Positions 53,160-63,867 of a stretch of 64,000 bases of DNA are shown in pieces. Location: assembly GCA_024349245.1 (NCBI GenBank), contig JALDNG010000736.1, forward strand, positions 1 through 64,000, in the 5' to 3' direction. The DNA is from Neodontobutis hainanensis. Taxonomy: Eukaryota; Chordata; Actinopteri; Gobiiformes; Odontobutidae. Within the stretch, counting starts at the first letter, position 1. Each line of letters begins with the position of its first letter. Made by a program: the position numbers and the translations under genes. The notes under the pieces are model-generated. The model made no database searches, was not told the DNA's origin, and worked only from the letters and a program-made list of their open reading frames with translations.

Positions 53160-53717
53160 CACACAGCCATGGTTTGTTTTCACATTGGGGGGGTCAAAGT
53201 TCACATGGACTTCTTTGCCTCAAGGATTCGTGGACAGCCCGCTGTTTTTCATGCAGTTTTAGATAAACAATTAAGTGAATTTGAGACTGACACTGACATT
53301 ACAGTACTGCAGTATGTTGATGATCTGTTAGTATGTGCAGAAGACAAAGACGAGTGCAGACGTGGCACATTGGATCTCCTTAAATACTTGGCAGTTAACA
53401 ACCACAGAGTAAATAAGGACAAAGTAATTATATGTCAACAGGAAGTGACATATCTAGGACAGATAATTTCTCAGGAAGGAAGACGACTGACAGGTGACAG
53501 AAAGCAGGCAGTTCGTAACACACCTTTACCAAAGACTAAAAAAGATTTGTTAAGTTTCATTGGAATTTGCTCATACTGTAGAACATGGATTCCCAGTTTT
53601 GCAAACATGGAAGGAACATTTAGAGATCTGCTAACACATGACATGAAGAACACAGACACAGTGCAGTGGACTGAAGAGGCAAGGAACAGTTTGAAAAGGC
53701 GAAAGACAGTATTATGA
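53160..53717 (+). pseudogene. ERV-B RT palm and thumb
   Basis: After shifts in the T and G homopolymer runs (53,135-53,200) the frame continues with a LQYVDDLLVCAEDKDECR segment (YVDD active site) and VTYLGQIISQEGRR, then LLSFIGICSYCRTWIPSF. It ends by another shift near 53,690. The active-site Asp pair is intact. All breaks seen are single-base length changes. Confidence 0.75.
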
Positions 53718-54250
53718 ATAGTCCAGCACTGGGGTGGTTTGACGGTAATAAACCTTATGAGTTGTTTGTTGATTCTTCAGATGGCTACATGAGAGCAGTA
53801 CTAACCCAGACGAGAGGAGGATTGCAGAAGCCAGTGGGCTATATTAGTAAAAGACTTGATTATGTTGCACGTGCATATCCAACCTGTGTACAGAGCATTG
53901 TAGGAATGTATGAAGCAGTTTTAGCAGTCCGGGAGTGGGTGAGATTTTCACCTTTGACAGTATGGTGTAACCATCAAATACAAATGCTTCTTCAAGACCA
54001 ACATTTGACACACCTCACTACTCAAAGGTATTTGAAATACGAGACATGTTTGTTTGGAGACCCTATGCTGACAATAAAGACATGCACCAAGCTAAACCCA
54101 GCAACTTTACTTCCATTTCCATCAGATGACACAGACACACACGACTGTCAGGAAGTTGTTAGAGAGGTTCTTACCCCAAGACGAGATCTTATTGACATTC
54201 CTCTTAATACAGGAAGTATAGTATTTGTGGGTGTGCCAAAAGAGACCTAA
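53714..54250 (+). pseudogene. ERV-B RT connection
   Basis: A 178-codon frame from NSPALGWFDGNKPYELFVDS through KPVGYISKRLDYVARAYPTC to a stop at 54,250. This is the connection region that joins polymerase to RNase H in gammaretrovirus-like pol. Confidence 0.65.
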
Positions 54251-54261
54251 AGGGTGGAATG
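54249..54261 (+). promoter_or_regulatory. Internal polypurine-tract-like sequence in ERV-B
   Basis: AAAGGGTGGAATG is a 13-base exact repeat of the sequence at the U3 boundary (57,670-57,682). It sits at the start of RNase H and may act as a second plus-strand primer site, or be a by-product of copying. Confidence 0.4.
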
Positions 54262-54924
54262 GAGGTGGGGTATGCTGTGGTAACGGCTGAAACAATTTTA
54301 GAATCTGGAGTATTGCCACAACATTGGTCAGCACAAAAAGCTGAGCTTCATGCGTTAACAAGAGCTTGTGAATTGCACAAGGAACAGGAAGTAACTATCT
54401 ACACAGATAGTAGATATGCGTTTGGAGTAGTACATGATTTTGGAGCACTGTGGCAACAAAGAAATTTTCTAACGGCCATGGGTAAACAAATCTCTAACAG
54501 TGAACAGGTTCAGAGATTACTGGAAGCAATACTTTTACCTAAAAAAATAGCAGTGGTAAAATGTAAAGCACATACGAAAAATACAGACTTAGAAAGTCTT
54601 GGCAATGCAAAGGCAGATGCCGAGGCCAAAAAAGCTGAAAGTAAAACAAAAATAAATGTTGAGAGTTTAAACAATGTGTCTATACAAGACTATTTTAAAA
54701 CTTCAATAGAGGACATTCAAAATCAAGCAGAAAAAACTGAACTTTCCAGATGGAAAAACTACGCTACCCAAGTTAATGGTATATGGACATCTAATGGAAA
54801 ACCATGTTTACCACGAGCCTGGTATAGAATTGCTGCAGAAATAGCACATAAAGACCATGATGGACAAAATAAAATGGTAAATCTTATTAGAGGAGTTTGG
54901 CACTGCCCAGGATACAGCAGATAG
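54259..54924 (+). pseudogene. ERV-B RNase H and start of integrase
   Basis: Contains KAELHALTRACELHKEQEVT (Glu), IYTDSRYAFGVVHDFGALWQ (Asp) and NAKADAEAKKAE (Asp). The first Asp, at the beginning of the domain, is not readable in this copy (54,225-54,260 is frameshifted and altered). The end of the frame enters integrase N-terminal sequence and stops at 54,924. Confidence 0.65.
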
Positions 54925-55183
54925 TGGCAGAAGTATGTATGAAGTCCGTATTACGTAGTGTGCATATTAAGTCTGTTTTAAGTGTTGTATGTATTAAGTC
55001 TGTTTTAAGTGTTGTATGTGTGCCAGGCACAACGTAGAAACTGCGCAGAGTAAGTTGCAACAAAAGAGCTCAAGGACCAGTTCATCACTGAATGATGGCT
55101 TTTATTGAATCAAGTGCATGCCAAGAAACTAAATATGTGCTAACAACTAATCACACTAACAACTAACCTTTAACAACTAAGGT
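54925..55183. other. Foreign-looking segment in place of the integrase core
   Basis: About 260 bases with a tandem repeat (TATTAAGTCTGTTTTAAGTG, 27-base unit, twice) and TAACAACTAA repeats replace the catalytic core of integrase. No coding content recognised. Origin unknown. Confidence 0.55.
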
Positions 55184-55423
55184 ATGAAGTACAAATTGGA
55201 AAATACAATACGTTGCTGGCAGAATTCTTTTCTTTTGCCCAGGCTTGACCACTACGACCTGGTGCCAGGCGACTATGTGTGGATAAAGAGGTGGAGACGG
55301 AAAAAGTGGTCGGAGCCAAGGTTCGAGGGCCCATACCAGGTTCTGCTAACATCACCAACAGCAGTCAAAGTGGGCGAGAGCAACTTGGATCCATCACCAC
55401 CACATAAAAAAGGCGATCGTTGA
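55184..55423 (+). pseudogene. ERV-B integrase C-terminal domain
   Basis: LVPGDYVWIKRWRRKKWSEP and RFEGPYQVLLTSPTAVKV give the GPY-type C-terminal domain that contacts DNA or chromatin. It is 79 codons long. With no core domain it cannot integrate DNA. Confidence 0.8.
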
Positions 55424-55579
55424 CAAGCTAGCTGACGGACCAACTAAAGACAGTACCACCAAGGACAAGGACAAAGACACGGACATTGTCTCAAAGGCGA
55501 GAACTCGACTGACTGAAGGAGCGCTCCCTGGAAAATACGACTACAAAGACTGAGATAAGTTATTCAAGGCTTACAGTGT

Positions 55580-55789
55580 ACATAGTGTGACATAATATTT
55601 ACAAGATGTTTTTCTTTTATGATTTGTGTAATATTACTGGAAATTCATGGTGCTTTGAGTATAAAGGGAAACGTTGTAAGGAACAGAAGGCATTATTCAC
55701 GTGGGCTACACACTACAAGGTGCTGAAATAATTTGCAACTGTAAAACCAAGGTGGGACACATTAGTAGTTTTGCTTTAGAATTTGAGCC
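55580..55789 (+). other. ERV-B env upstream remnant
   Basis: A short frame (CNITGNSWCFEYKGKRC, with an N-linked glycosylation site) before the large env frame indicates that the start of the surface subunit, including the leader, has been disrupted. Confidence 0.45.
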
Positions 55790-57472
55790 ATGTGGAAAGA
55801 GGTAAAGAACATTGTTACATATGTGCCACAGTTTGGAGTAGCATCCCAAGTATGTCCTGTTTACAGTGCGGTACAGGGCCAACATCAGAATAGCACAGAG
55901 GTTTCATTACATTGTAACTGGCCTGGTAGACCACAACATGGTAACATATATTGTAAATGTGTAACATTTCCTTTAGGTTATGCTTTGTCAAAACCCAAAT
56001 ACGATTGTGGCAACTTAAAGGAAATTAGTACAATTACCGAGACTCCTCCCTCAGCCAACCCTATATATCAGTCACTTCCATCTATTGTTCCAATACGTCC
56101 TGCTACAGTACAGCCAGCAGAACCAGATGTGGAAGAAAACCTGAACATACTAACTTTTGAATCTAGATGGAATAAAACACTAACCAACATAGTTCAACCT
56201 CTAGGGGTGAAACCTGAGGATTGTGTAATCTGTGTGGTACCAAGACAAAAGTATATGGCTGTAGGAGTAGCTGTAAATAAAAAAGAAACTTGTGATACCT
56301 ATATTGTTTTTAAACAAGCTGGTTTAGAAACTAAAGTATATCTAACTGAAATGGGAACCTTTTTACTGCACATTGACAAATTCTATCCTATTGTTTCCAG
56401 CAATATTTGTTTAATAGACTGCATTTTTCTGTCAATGATTAACAGACACTTCGCCTACATGAATCACCTGTGGGAGTCAAAATGTCCTAAACCACGTTAC
56501 ACACACAAGATGCTTCAATTAGACCCTCCGGTTCGAGAGTGCCCCGCAGCTGCTGAGTTCTCCTGTATAAGGGTGGGTTCAGGACGAGCAAGGCTACCTT
56601 TCAGTTACCGTATAAAGTGTGTTCAGTGGATGGGAACTACTGATGACTCGGGTAGAGGAAGGTGGTTAGGAGAAATCATTAGCAGACTGAACTGGACTCC
56701 AGACATTTTCTTTGCATGTGGTAACACAGCAACATTAAGAAACAGACCAGGAGTAGATGAGGAGTGCGCTGTAGTTATGCTTGCTGAAAGAATTACAGTC
56801 ATCACTAAAGAGGAGGATTTGAAAACAAGGAACAAGAGAGGAGCTGAGGATAACAGTTTTGGGATACCTATGGGTGTGCCTCCTGAATTTCAGGCCATTA
56901 GAGAACCTAATGGATGGTCTTTACTTGCTGCAATACCGTTTTTATCGGCAATAACATCGTCTAAACACAGCAAGTGGATTAATTATCTTTATTATACTCA
57001 ACAGAGAATGGTCAATTCTACGGCTAAATCGTTGCTAGCAATTGAACAAAAACTTACAGATGTCACTAGAACTGTGCTAGAGAATAGACAAGCACTGGAT
57101 ATTTTGCTGGCTGACAGAGGAGGTCTGTGTACTTTCATCAATGCAGATGAAGGGTGTTGCACCAATATAAAACAAATATCTGACATGTCAAATGTTTCTC
57201 TTGCTATCCAGGAAATAAAAGATCTACAGACGGAACTTTCTGATTTAAATAATATGTTAAGTAAAGGCTGGTTTGACCAATGGGTAAATAACACTTTTGG
57301 ACGATTTTCAGGTATATTTACTTCAATTCTGGTGCCTATGGCAAGTGTAATTATTTTAATGTTGTTATTCTGTATGTGTGTTCCATGCATAATAGGATGT
57401 ATTACAACGACGGATGGAAAACATATTGCTTGTACATTCTACCAATTTTTATCCTACACTACTTTTGGATGA
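55790..57472 (+). CDS. ERV-B envelope, long open frame without leader
   Basis: 560 codons. Residues 1-346 are surface subunit with several N-x-S/T and Cys residues. RNKR at 347-350 is a furin-type cleavage site. After it come a hydrophobic stretch, heptad-rich helices (LLAIEQKLTDVTRTVLENRQ) and ADRGGLCTFINADEGCC, where C447-x8-C456-C457 resembles the immunosuppressive/covalent-linkage region of gamma-type Env, here two residues longer than CX6CC. A membrane span lies at about residues 513-540. No signal peptide, so the true start is lost. Env mediates membrane fusion in intact viruses. I describe it only. Confidence 0.75.
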   Translation: MWKEVKNIVTYVPQFGVASQVCPVYSAVQGQHQNSTEVSLHCNWPGRPQHGNIYCKCVTFPLGYALSKPKYDCGNLKEISTITETPPSANPIYQSLPSIVPIRPATVQPAEPDVEENLNILTFESRWNKTLTNIVQPLGVKPEDCVICVVPRQKYMAVGVAVNKKETCDTYIVFKQAGLETKVYLTEMGTFLLHIDKFYPIVSSNICLIDCIFLSMINRHFAYMNHLWESKCPKPRYTHKMLQLDPPVRECPAAAEFSCIRVGSGRARLPFSYRIKCVQWMGTTDDSGRGRWLGEIISRLNWTPDIFFACGNTATLRNRPGVDEECAVVMLAERITVITKEEDLKTRNKRGAEDNSFGIPMGVPPEFQAIREPNGWSLLAAIPFLSAITSSKHSKWINYLYYTQQRMVNSTAKSLLAIEQKLTDVTRTVLENRQALDILLADRGGLCTFINADEGCCTNIKQISDMSNVSLAIQEIKDLQTELSDLNNMLSKGWFDQWVNNTFGRFSGIFTSILVPMASVIILMLLFCMCVPCIIGCITTTDGKHIACTFYQFLSYTTFG

Positions 57473-57669
57473 ATCACCAAATTCAGAAAATGACGATGAG
57501 GAAAAAATAGGATTATATGTTTTTCCTGATATATAACTTTTTCCAACATTACTGACTATGTGAACAGGAAAGGATCAGGTTTGGGTGACGGCCTGTACAG
57601 GTCCATCAACAACTGTGAAATTCCCTTGGTCCGAGTATTGTCATTGTAAGGTGATTCTTTTATAGAATC

Positions 57670-57680
57670 AAAGGGTGGAA
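57670..57680 (+). promoter_or_regulatory. ERV-B polypurine tract
   Basis: AAAGGGTGGAA immediately before TGCTATAAG of the 3' LTR, the usual primer for plus-strand DNA. Confidence 0.8.
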
Positions 57681-58387
57681 TGCTATAAGTAAAATGTTAT
57701 TTTAATCATATATTGGAATGATATCCTTTTTAATATAGTTTGTATCCTTTTTTAACCTAGTTTGTAGATGAGTTTTGGAGTGCTTATGACTTCATTGTAG
57801 TTATTAAGGGCTTTAGTTAGACTACCCATTGTAGGACATTGTACATGGCTTTGTGCCTCTTTGGGTGGACAGGATGCTTTGAGCCATATGGACTTCCATA
57901 TATGGACACACTGCTTTGCTGCACAAGAAACATCTGTCTTTTTCTTTTTAGTTACATTCTGAATGTATTCTGGGATTGGTAGATGCACCATTACCATGTA
58001 AAGTCACACTGCCATTGTATATAAACTGTGCGTTCACAATAAAGCTTTGAGAAAGGAGAGAACAGAACCACGAAAACTGTGTGTGCCTTTTGTCTCTTTC
58101 TCCCACTGATCAGTGCTCAGACAATTGTACGTAACTGTCGGGATTCAAGAAACTGACTTAGCGGAGCGAGTTGCGGACAATAATCTGAATATGATATCAT
58201 TAGTTAGCGGGATGCTGACAGTAGCCAAGCAGTAGGTACTGGGTAAAAATAAGTTTGCGGAGCGGACTATCGAGCCCAGCTATAGCGCTAGATTAGCTAA
58301 TCTGTATTGGTCAAGCGGGAAGCTGACTTCGCCGAATAAATCCGGAAAAAACATCTATCGACTAGCTAGAGTAAAAACATTATTCCA
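57681..58387 (+). mobile_element. ERV-B 3' LTR
   Basis: 707 bases, the same as the 5' LTR except for shorter homopolymer runs (two T runs, two A runs) and a few G differences. Followed by GCTAC. Confidence 0.9.
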
Positions 58388-58392
58388 GCTAC

Positions 58393-58650
58393 CATATACT
58401 CAACCTGCCGCTTAAGACGGAACGCGTTTATCAGGACTGACTCGATAAGGGTGTTGTTTTATCGGCACAGTGTCACCAACAACAATGTCATGCATTAATA
58501 TTCTGGTCTTCAAGGTACATCAGAAAACAGTGACTTTGTCTCATTTAACAAATCAATTAAATTCTCACGCTGCAAATCAGGAAGGTGGGCCAAGTACGCA
58601 GGCAAATCCTCAATACCTCAGAGTTTAGCAGTTTTCCATGAGTCAGCGCC
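58393..58650 (-). mobile_element. Gypsy RT N-terminal fragment (rest of copy 2)
   Basis: Minus-strand LMHDIVVGDTVPIKQHPYR and VSPDKRV-like and LKRQVEYMVA continue into the fragment at 49,462-49,841 across the ERV-B insertion. The break in sequence is exactly at the GCTAC duplication. Confidence 0.7.
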
Positions 58651-58654
58651 TCAG

Positions 58655-61242
58655 ACAGAACCCTGCCTCCATCATCATCGTGAAAAGAGTTCTCACTGAA
58701 CTCCTGTCCGTGTCTTTAAGGCCGTTTTACCTCCCGAGAGAGTTCCCAGATATTTGTGACTGTTATTTATATCCACCCTAAGGCTGATGCTAAGTCTGCA
58801 GCTAATATTGTTTTTAAAACTATAAATAAGCTTCAGCCAATCTCACCTGCTGCTCCCAATTTTATACTCAGCGATTTTATCCACTGTAATTTAAAGAAAA
58901 CCCTGAACAGTTTTTATCAGTATGTCAACTGTCCAACACGTCACAATAAAACCCTGGACCTGTGCTACGGCTCCATTAAAGGGGCTTATATCTCGAAGGC
59001 AGGACCTGCACTGGGCTCCTCTGACCACAACACAGTCCACCTTCTGCCCGCCTACACCTCGGTGCTGAGGAGGGAAAAGCCTGTTCGAAACAGGTAAAGG
59101 TGTGGACTGAGGACAGCTCTCTGGCGCTGCAGGGCTGCTTCGAGTGCACAGACTGGACAGTGTTTCAGAACTCTTGTTCTGACATAGATGAACTGACTGA
59201 TGTTGTCTGCAATTACATCTCCTTCTGTAAAGACTTAGTTCTCCCAAACAGGGATGTCAAGGTTTATCCTAATGACAAACCATGGATTTCCAAGGACATG
59301 AAAGATCTGCTTATCAAAAGGAAAAGTGTATTTAACGAAGGTGATGTGAATGCAGAAAGGGTTGTGAGAAGGGAGATCAGGGCTGAAATTAAAAAAGCCA
59401 AATTGAGATATAAGGATAAGATTGAGGCTGAACTAAGAAGTAACAACTTAAAAAGAACCTGGAATGGTATGAAAACAATGATTGGGTCACATGATAAAGT
59501 CAGCAGAGTTGCACTTGATGGTTTTAATTCTGACAAAGACTTGGCAGATGAACTAAATGTATTTTATACACGGTTCAACACAGTGGATTTTAATGATAAG
59601 ATTGCCGACATCAGGGCAATGACTCGAGCCTCTCCATCAGTGTCTATTGAGGTAAACACTGTGGCTAAATTGTTCTGCCACACCAAACCCAAAAGCCCAG
59701 GGCCAGACAACATCTGTGGACAGTCATTAAAAAAGTGTGCTTACCAACTTTGTGGCATCTTCCAACATATTTTTAATCTGTCTTTACTACAACAGAAGGT
59801 CCCCAAAATTTGGAAGCACTCAGTCATTGTGCCCTTGGCGAAGTGCAACACTCCTAAAGCCTTGAATGATTTTAGACCAGTTGCTCTGACCTCCTTGGTT
59901 CTGAAAACTTTTGAAAAATTATTAAAGACATGGTGCTACCTCAGGTCAGGGAACAGCTAGACCCATTGCAGTTTGCTTACAGGTCCGAGAAAGGAGTGGA
60001 GGATGCTGTCATCACACTGTTGCACTTTATTCTTAAACATCTGGATGGAGCCAAGACACATGCCAGACTTTTATTTGTTGATTTTACTTCTGCTTTTAAC
60101 ACCATTCAGCCATTCCTGCTGGCAGAGAGACGTATGGCTGATTTTAACCTTGATCTTAACTTGGTTGGTTGGATATTGGACTTTTTATTAGACAGACCTC
60201 AGTGTGTTAGAGTGAATGGTATTTTATCTGATGTGCTCTATTCCTCTACTGGTTCACCCCAGGGCTGCTGTCTCGCCCCTCTTTTGTACATTCTGTACAC
60301 AAACCAGTGTCGCAGTGTGTACAAGGATAGACACATTTTAAAGTTTGCAGATGACTCTGTTATCCATCAGCCTGCTCAGAGGGAATGAACAGGACCATGG
60401 GCCAGTCCTTAATGACTTTGTTCAGTGGTGTGACCATTCATTTTTACATATGAATGTGTTAAAAACAAAAGAAATTAAAATAGACTTTCGCAAATCACCA
60501 CCTTGCCCCAGTGCCACTGTCATCAAGAACACAGACATTGACCTGGTCGACAACTACAAATATCTCGGAGTCATTCTGGACAATAAACTGTGTTTTGAGC
60601 CTTGGGTGGATGCGGTTTCTAAAAAAGTCCAACAACGATTGTACTTCCTGAGGAAGATGAACAGTTTTAACGTATCCACTGAAATGATGACATTGTTTTA
60701 TCGTGCTTTTATTGAATCGGTTTTATCCTTCAGTATTGCTGCCTGGTTTGGAAGCCTCTCCTGACCAACAAAAACAGACTGGGAAGTCTGGTCAAAGTGG
60801 CCAGTAAGATTTCGGGAGGAGTCAGGCTCAGCTGAAGGACATTTACAGCCGACAGGTGCAGAGGAAGGCTGGTGCTATAGCGCAGTCCCAAGACCATCTC
60901 CTCAGAGGGGTTTGAGCTGCTGCCCTCCGGCCGGTGCTGCAGAGCTCTGGGCTGTAGGACTAAAAGATTAAATATGTCGTTTTTACCGACAGCTGTGAGG
61001 CACTTAAATGGCACATAGCACTTTGTAATCATTTTGAACAACAATAATTGCTTGTTTGCACAATGTATTTATTCATGTTTTAATTCCAGTTTGCACATTT
61101 TTATCTTGGTTTATTAGTGATTTCCATTGTTGATCCTGCTCTTGAGTTGTTGAAGTGTAATTCTATGTTGTATGTTTTTAAGGAGCATGATGCTGCGAAA
61201 TTAATTTCCCAAGAGGGACAATAAAGAAAACTTTGAACTTTG
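58655..61242 (+). mobile_element. CR1/Rex-type LINE, nearly complete ORF2 C-terminal two-thirds
   Basis: Frames at 58,756-59,097 (endonuclease C-terminal half; GSSDHNTVHLLPAY is the catalytic His region), 59,100-59,960 (linker; KAKLRYKDKIEAELRS, then SPGPDNI and DFRPVALTSLVLKTFEK), 59,930-60,388 (LLFVDFTSAFNTIQP, GSPQGCCLAPLLYILYTN, LKFADDSV active site) and 60,345-60,764 (thumb and C-terminus). 3' end AATAAAGAAAACTTTGAACT with repeated TTTGAAC. Only a few frameshifts, so it is fairly young. Confidence 0.85.
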
Positions 61243-61394
61243 AACTTTGAAACAAACAACCAGAAAAAACTAAACAAAATAGAAGCTAAAGCAAGGAAAG
61301 TGATGTAGTATTTCATCAAATTAACATCAAAAATAATAATTAAAAACAATACAGTTAATCTAGACGAGTTAATCGTCTAAAAGTTAAAAATTCT
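61243..61394. other. Spacer
   Basis: AT-rich, no feature. Confidence 0.4.
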
Positions 61395-61900
61395 GGGAAA
61401 ATCTTTTCCCAGGATTTTCTCCAAAACACGCCTTGCACTTGTTTAAAAGTTTAAATAAATATAGACTTCATTCGTCCCACACTGGGAGAACTGGTACGGT
61501 ATAAGGCAGGTCATGAGTAAAAGGGGGTTGTCCACCAACTGGAGGGTTGATGGTGCGATGCCCACTTCTCCGTTCATGATAAATGATTATGTCAGGAAGT
61601 ATTGTAATGCTACACAAGTGGGTAAAGACCGAGACAGTTCTTTCCAGAAGAGTTCTCTTGACTCCACTTAAACTGTGGAGAACATATTTAGAAAGAACTC
61701 TTAGTCCAAAGTAAATAGTGTAGTGAGAAGTGTAGCAATGGTTCAGGGGTAGAGTGGGTGATCTGTCAAAGATCACAACATGTCCCTCTCATGTTGTGTA
61801 AGTTAAGTTCTAAGTTTTAGAGGCAGCAGTGTCAGGAGCTAGAGCAGATGGTCCACTAACTGAAGGGTGGCTGGTGCAATCCCCAGCTCTTCTCTTTATG
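61395..61900. repeat. Repeat with tRNA-like phrases, copies 2 and 3
   Basis: 61,395-61,585 repeats 48,742-48,925. A second, diverged tRNA-like phrase lies at 61,835-61,895 (on the minus strand GGGGATTGCACCAGCC, then CTTCAGTTAGTGGACC), so two tandem SINE-like units may be present. Confidence 0.55.
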
Positions 61901-62121
61901 TTTTTAAAGCCAAAGGTAAGAAATGTCTTTAGATTTCTATCAACAATGTTATTTATTTCTTTTTGACGGGAAGTCTCACTCCAGGATTGTCTTCTTTTCA
62001 CATAAAAGTCTGTGACAGATAAAAGAAAGGTATCCAGTAAAATGAACAGCGTTGAATATAGTCACATTGTTATATTTTATACTGTCTAATGAATTATTTC
62101 TGTGGTTCTCTTTTTCTTCAG
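61901..62121. other. Upstream of small unknown transcript
   Basis: AT-rich; ends in a TTTTTCTTCAG acceptor. Confidence 0.35.
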
Positions 62122-62790
62122 AGATGGCTGCTGGCCTCACAGGTGTAACCTGTCCCGGTAAGTCTTGATCTGTAAATAATAACTAACTGTTTAATTCATA
62201 TAAAAAATATTTTTTGACAATAATATCTGCACTTTTAGCATCCAGAAACCGAGAAGAAGTCTAATCCTGCCAGAGTGTGACCTGTCCCCAACATGATCCA
62301 GTTCAGAAGAGGATAAAAGCCAGCAGAGTCCTGAGCTCCAACACAAGTGAGAAGTCCTTCTACCTCTAATCTAGTATCTCAGCTGTTGCACTGAAGTAAC
62401 AGTTTGAACAGACATGCCTCTTCTTTTCTGTAGGAAACCTAAACATGCATTCTTCTGATGACATCCTTGTCTGCTAAAGCCGGAAGAACCCAGATCCTCA
62501 GAAACTGTTGTGGTAAGAAAAAACTATATTGTTTTTTTCTCTTGTGCTCCTGCAGCAAAAGGCTATCCACTAATAAATGTTTTGTTGTCATTGCAAAGGA
62601 AGGCTGCAGCACTGGGAAGGGTCCCGTGAAGCCAGTGGAAGAAGCCCACTCTTCTTCACATCAAGACTAACAAACAGTGCATCAGTGACTCCAGATGATA
62701 CAACAGCACAAATGGCCTTTGATGAAGAGATGAAGCAAGAATGACTTGAAAACCAAACTGAATATTGTATTTATTAAATAAATGACATTA
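62122..62790 (+). CDS. Small unrecognised gene or transcript
   Basis: A short exon from 62,122 (ATG at 62,124, MAAGLTGVTCP) ends at CCCG|GTAAGTC. A second exon from about 62,240 (SRNREEV) stops early. Possible further exons lie near 62,433 and 62,599 (EGCSTGKGPVKPVEEAHSSS, stop at 62,669). AATAAATGACA near 62,778 could be the polyadenylation signal. No single frame spans them, and I recognise no family. Confidence 0.25.
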
Positions 62791-63513
62791 TTTTACAAGT
62801 ACAATCATTTTGTACTTATTTATAAAATCATTTCTGTTTAGGTCTTTTAGTAAACATTGTCTCGCTACTTAAATATATTTAAATGTTGCCGGAGCTATAA
62901 GACATCATTGATTAGATTATTTATGTGGCTTAAACCGTGAACACCACTGACAGAACCACACAAACCTTTCTGCTCAAAGAAGATTATTTCAGAAACACTG
63001 TTGTAAGTCTAGCTTCACAATATCTGTATTATATAGAACGTTCATTTAAATGACATTAAAATCGAACATGGTTCTTCATTACAACCAAACTAAAAGATAA
63101 ACGACAGTCAGAACCTTTGGAGAGACTGAAGCAACATTGATGTTCATCAGTAACTTCTGGAAATGAAAGAAAATGTGTTCAAAGTTCTCCAACACATTCT
63201 GGGTTAGATTCTTGAGCAATGATGAAAACTGCTAGAAAAAAAGCTATTACTAGAAATTGTGAAATAGTGGAAACAACAACAAAGCAAAACTGGCACAGAG
63301 GTCAAGACTTCAATAAGAATTGTTGGACGAAACAAATACACATTTAAGGCTACACAAGTTCATTCTTTAACAAGACAAAAACTGAATATGTTTTATGGGT
63401 AATTATGTGCTTCACAGGCATTTTTGCCTTAAATATAAAAATACAATGAAACAAAGTGACAAAATGTCTTGCTTGAGATACTTTTTTAAACAGTAAAGAG
63501 TAAGTCCACCAGT
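62791..63513. other. No gene recognised
   Basis: AT-rich sequence. Nothing supported. Confidence 0.5.
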
Positions 63514-63867
63514 TCAAAATGAGGAGAAAATAATTTCCTGTTTCTTTTTACACACTGTTGCCAGCATTAAATAACTGTAGCAACTGTAATGCAAGATAAC
63601 AAAATAAAAACTATTTAGTAGATTGTGTTTCTTTGAGTCTTTATCCAGGTTTTTTTCCTTTATGACTTTCTTGCTTTTGGGTTTGACCTCTGGAGGTTTG
63701 GGGTTCAAACATGGCCTAGACCTGGTCCGATCAGAAGTACGGCTCATCTCAGGATCCGAGCGAACACCCTGGGCAGAGATGGACTTTGCTCGAGTGGAGA
63801 GGGACCAATCCTCCAGCAGGTTAGGCTGGGGGTAGGACCTCATGGCGTCTGTAATGTGTGCTGCTTC
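63514..63867 (-). CDS. Unrecognised minus-strand terminal exon
   Basis: Behind an acceptor-like CCATGTTAG the minus strand reads EAAHITDAMRSYPQPNLLED and continues through SISAQGVRSDPEMSRTSD, a Lys-rich KSKKVIKEKNLDKDSKK piece and a hydrophobic C-terminus to a stop at 63,514. Low-complexity basic stretches suggest a disordered or nuclear protein. I do not recognise it. The first 80 or so bases are in the direct repeat that also opens the window. Confidence 0.35.
   Translation of the reverse strand, partial: EAAHITDAMRSYPQPNLLEDWSLSTRAKSISAQGVRSDPEMSRTSDRTRSRPCLNPKPPEVKPKSKKVIKEKNLDKDSKKHNLLNSFYFVILHYSCYSYLMLATVCKKKQEIIFSSF

Larger units (their letters stand above)
49842..58392 (+). mobile_element. 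ERV-B: young class I endogenous retrovirus inserted in gypsy RT
   Basis: LTRs at 49,847-50,561 and 57,681-58,387, TG...CA ends, flanked by GCTAC on both sides (49,842-49,846; 58,388-58,392). The two LTRs show no base substitutions by eye; all eight bases of length difference are in homopolymer or GG runs. A tRNA-Leu-type primer site, gag, protease with an extra domain, RT, RNase H, integrase C-terminus and env follow in order. Nucleocapsid and the integrase core are missing, and several frames are broken. Gamma/epsilonretrovirus-like. Confidence 0.9.

Noticed and set aside
55790..57472. ERV-B env as a domesticated host gene
   Set aside because: It is inside a provirus with near-identical LTRs and lacks a leader, so there is no sign of long-term host conservation.
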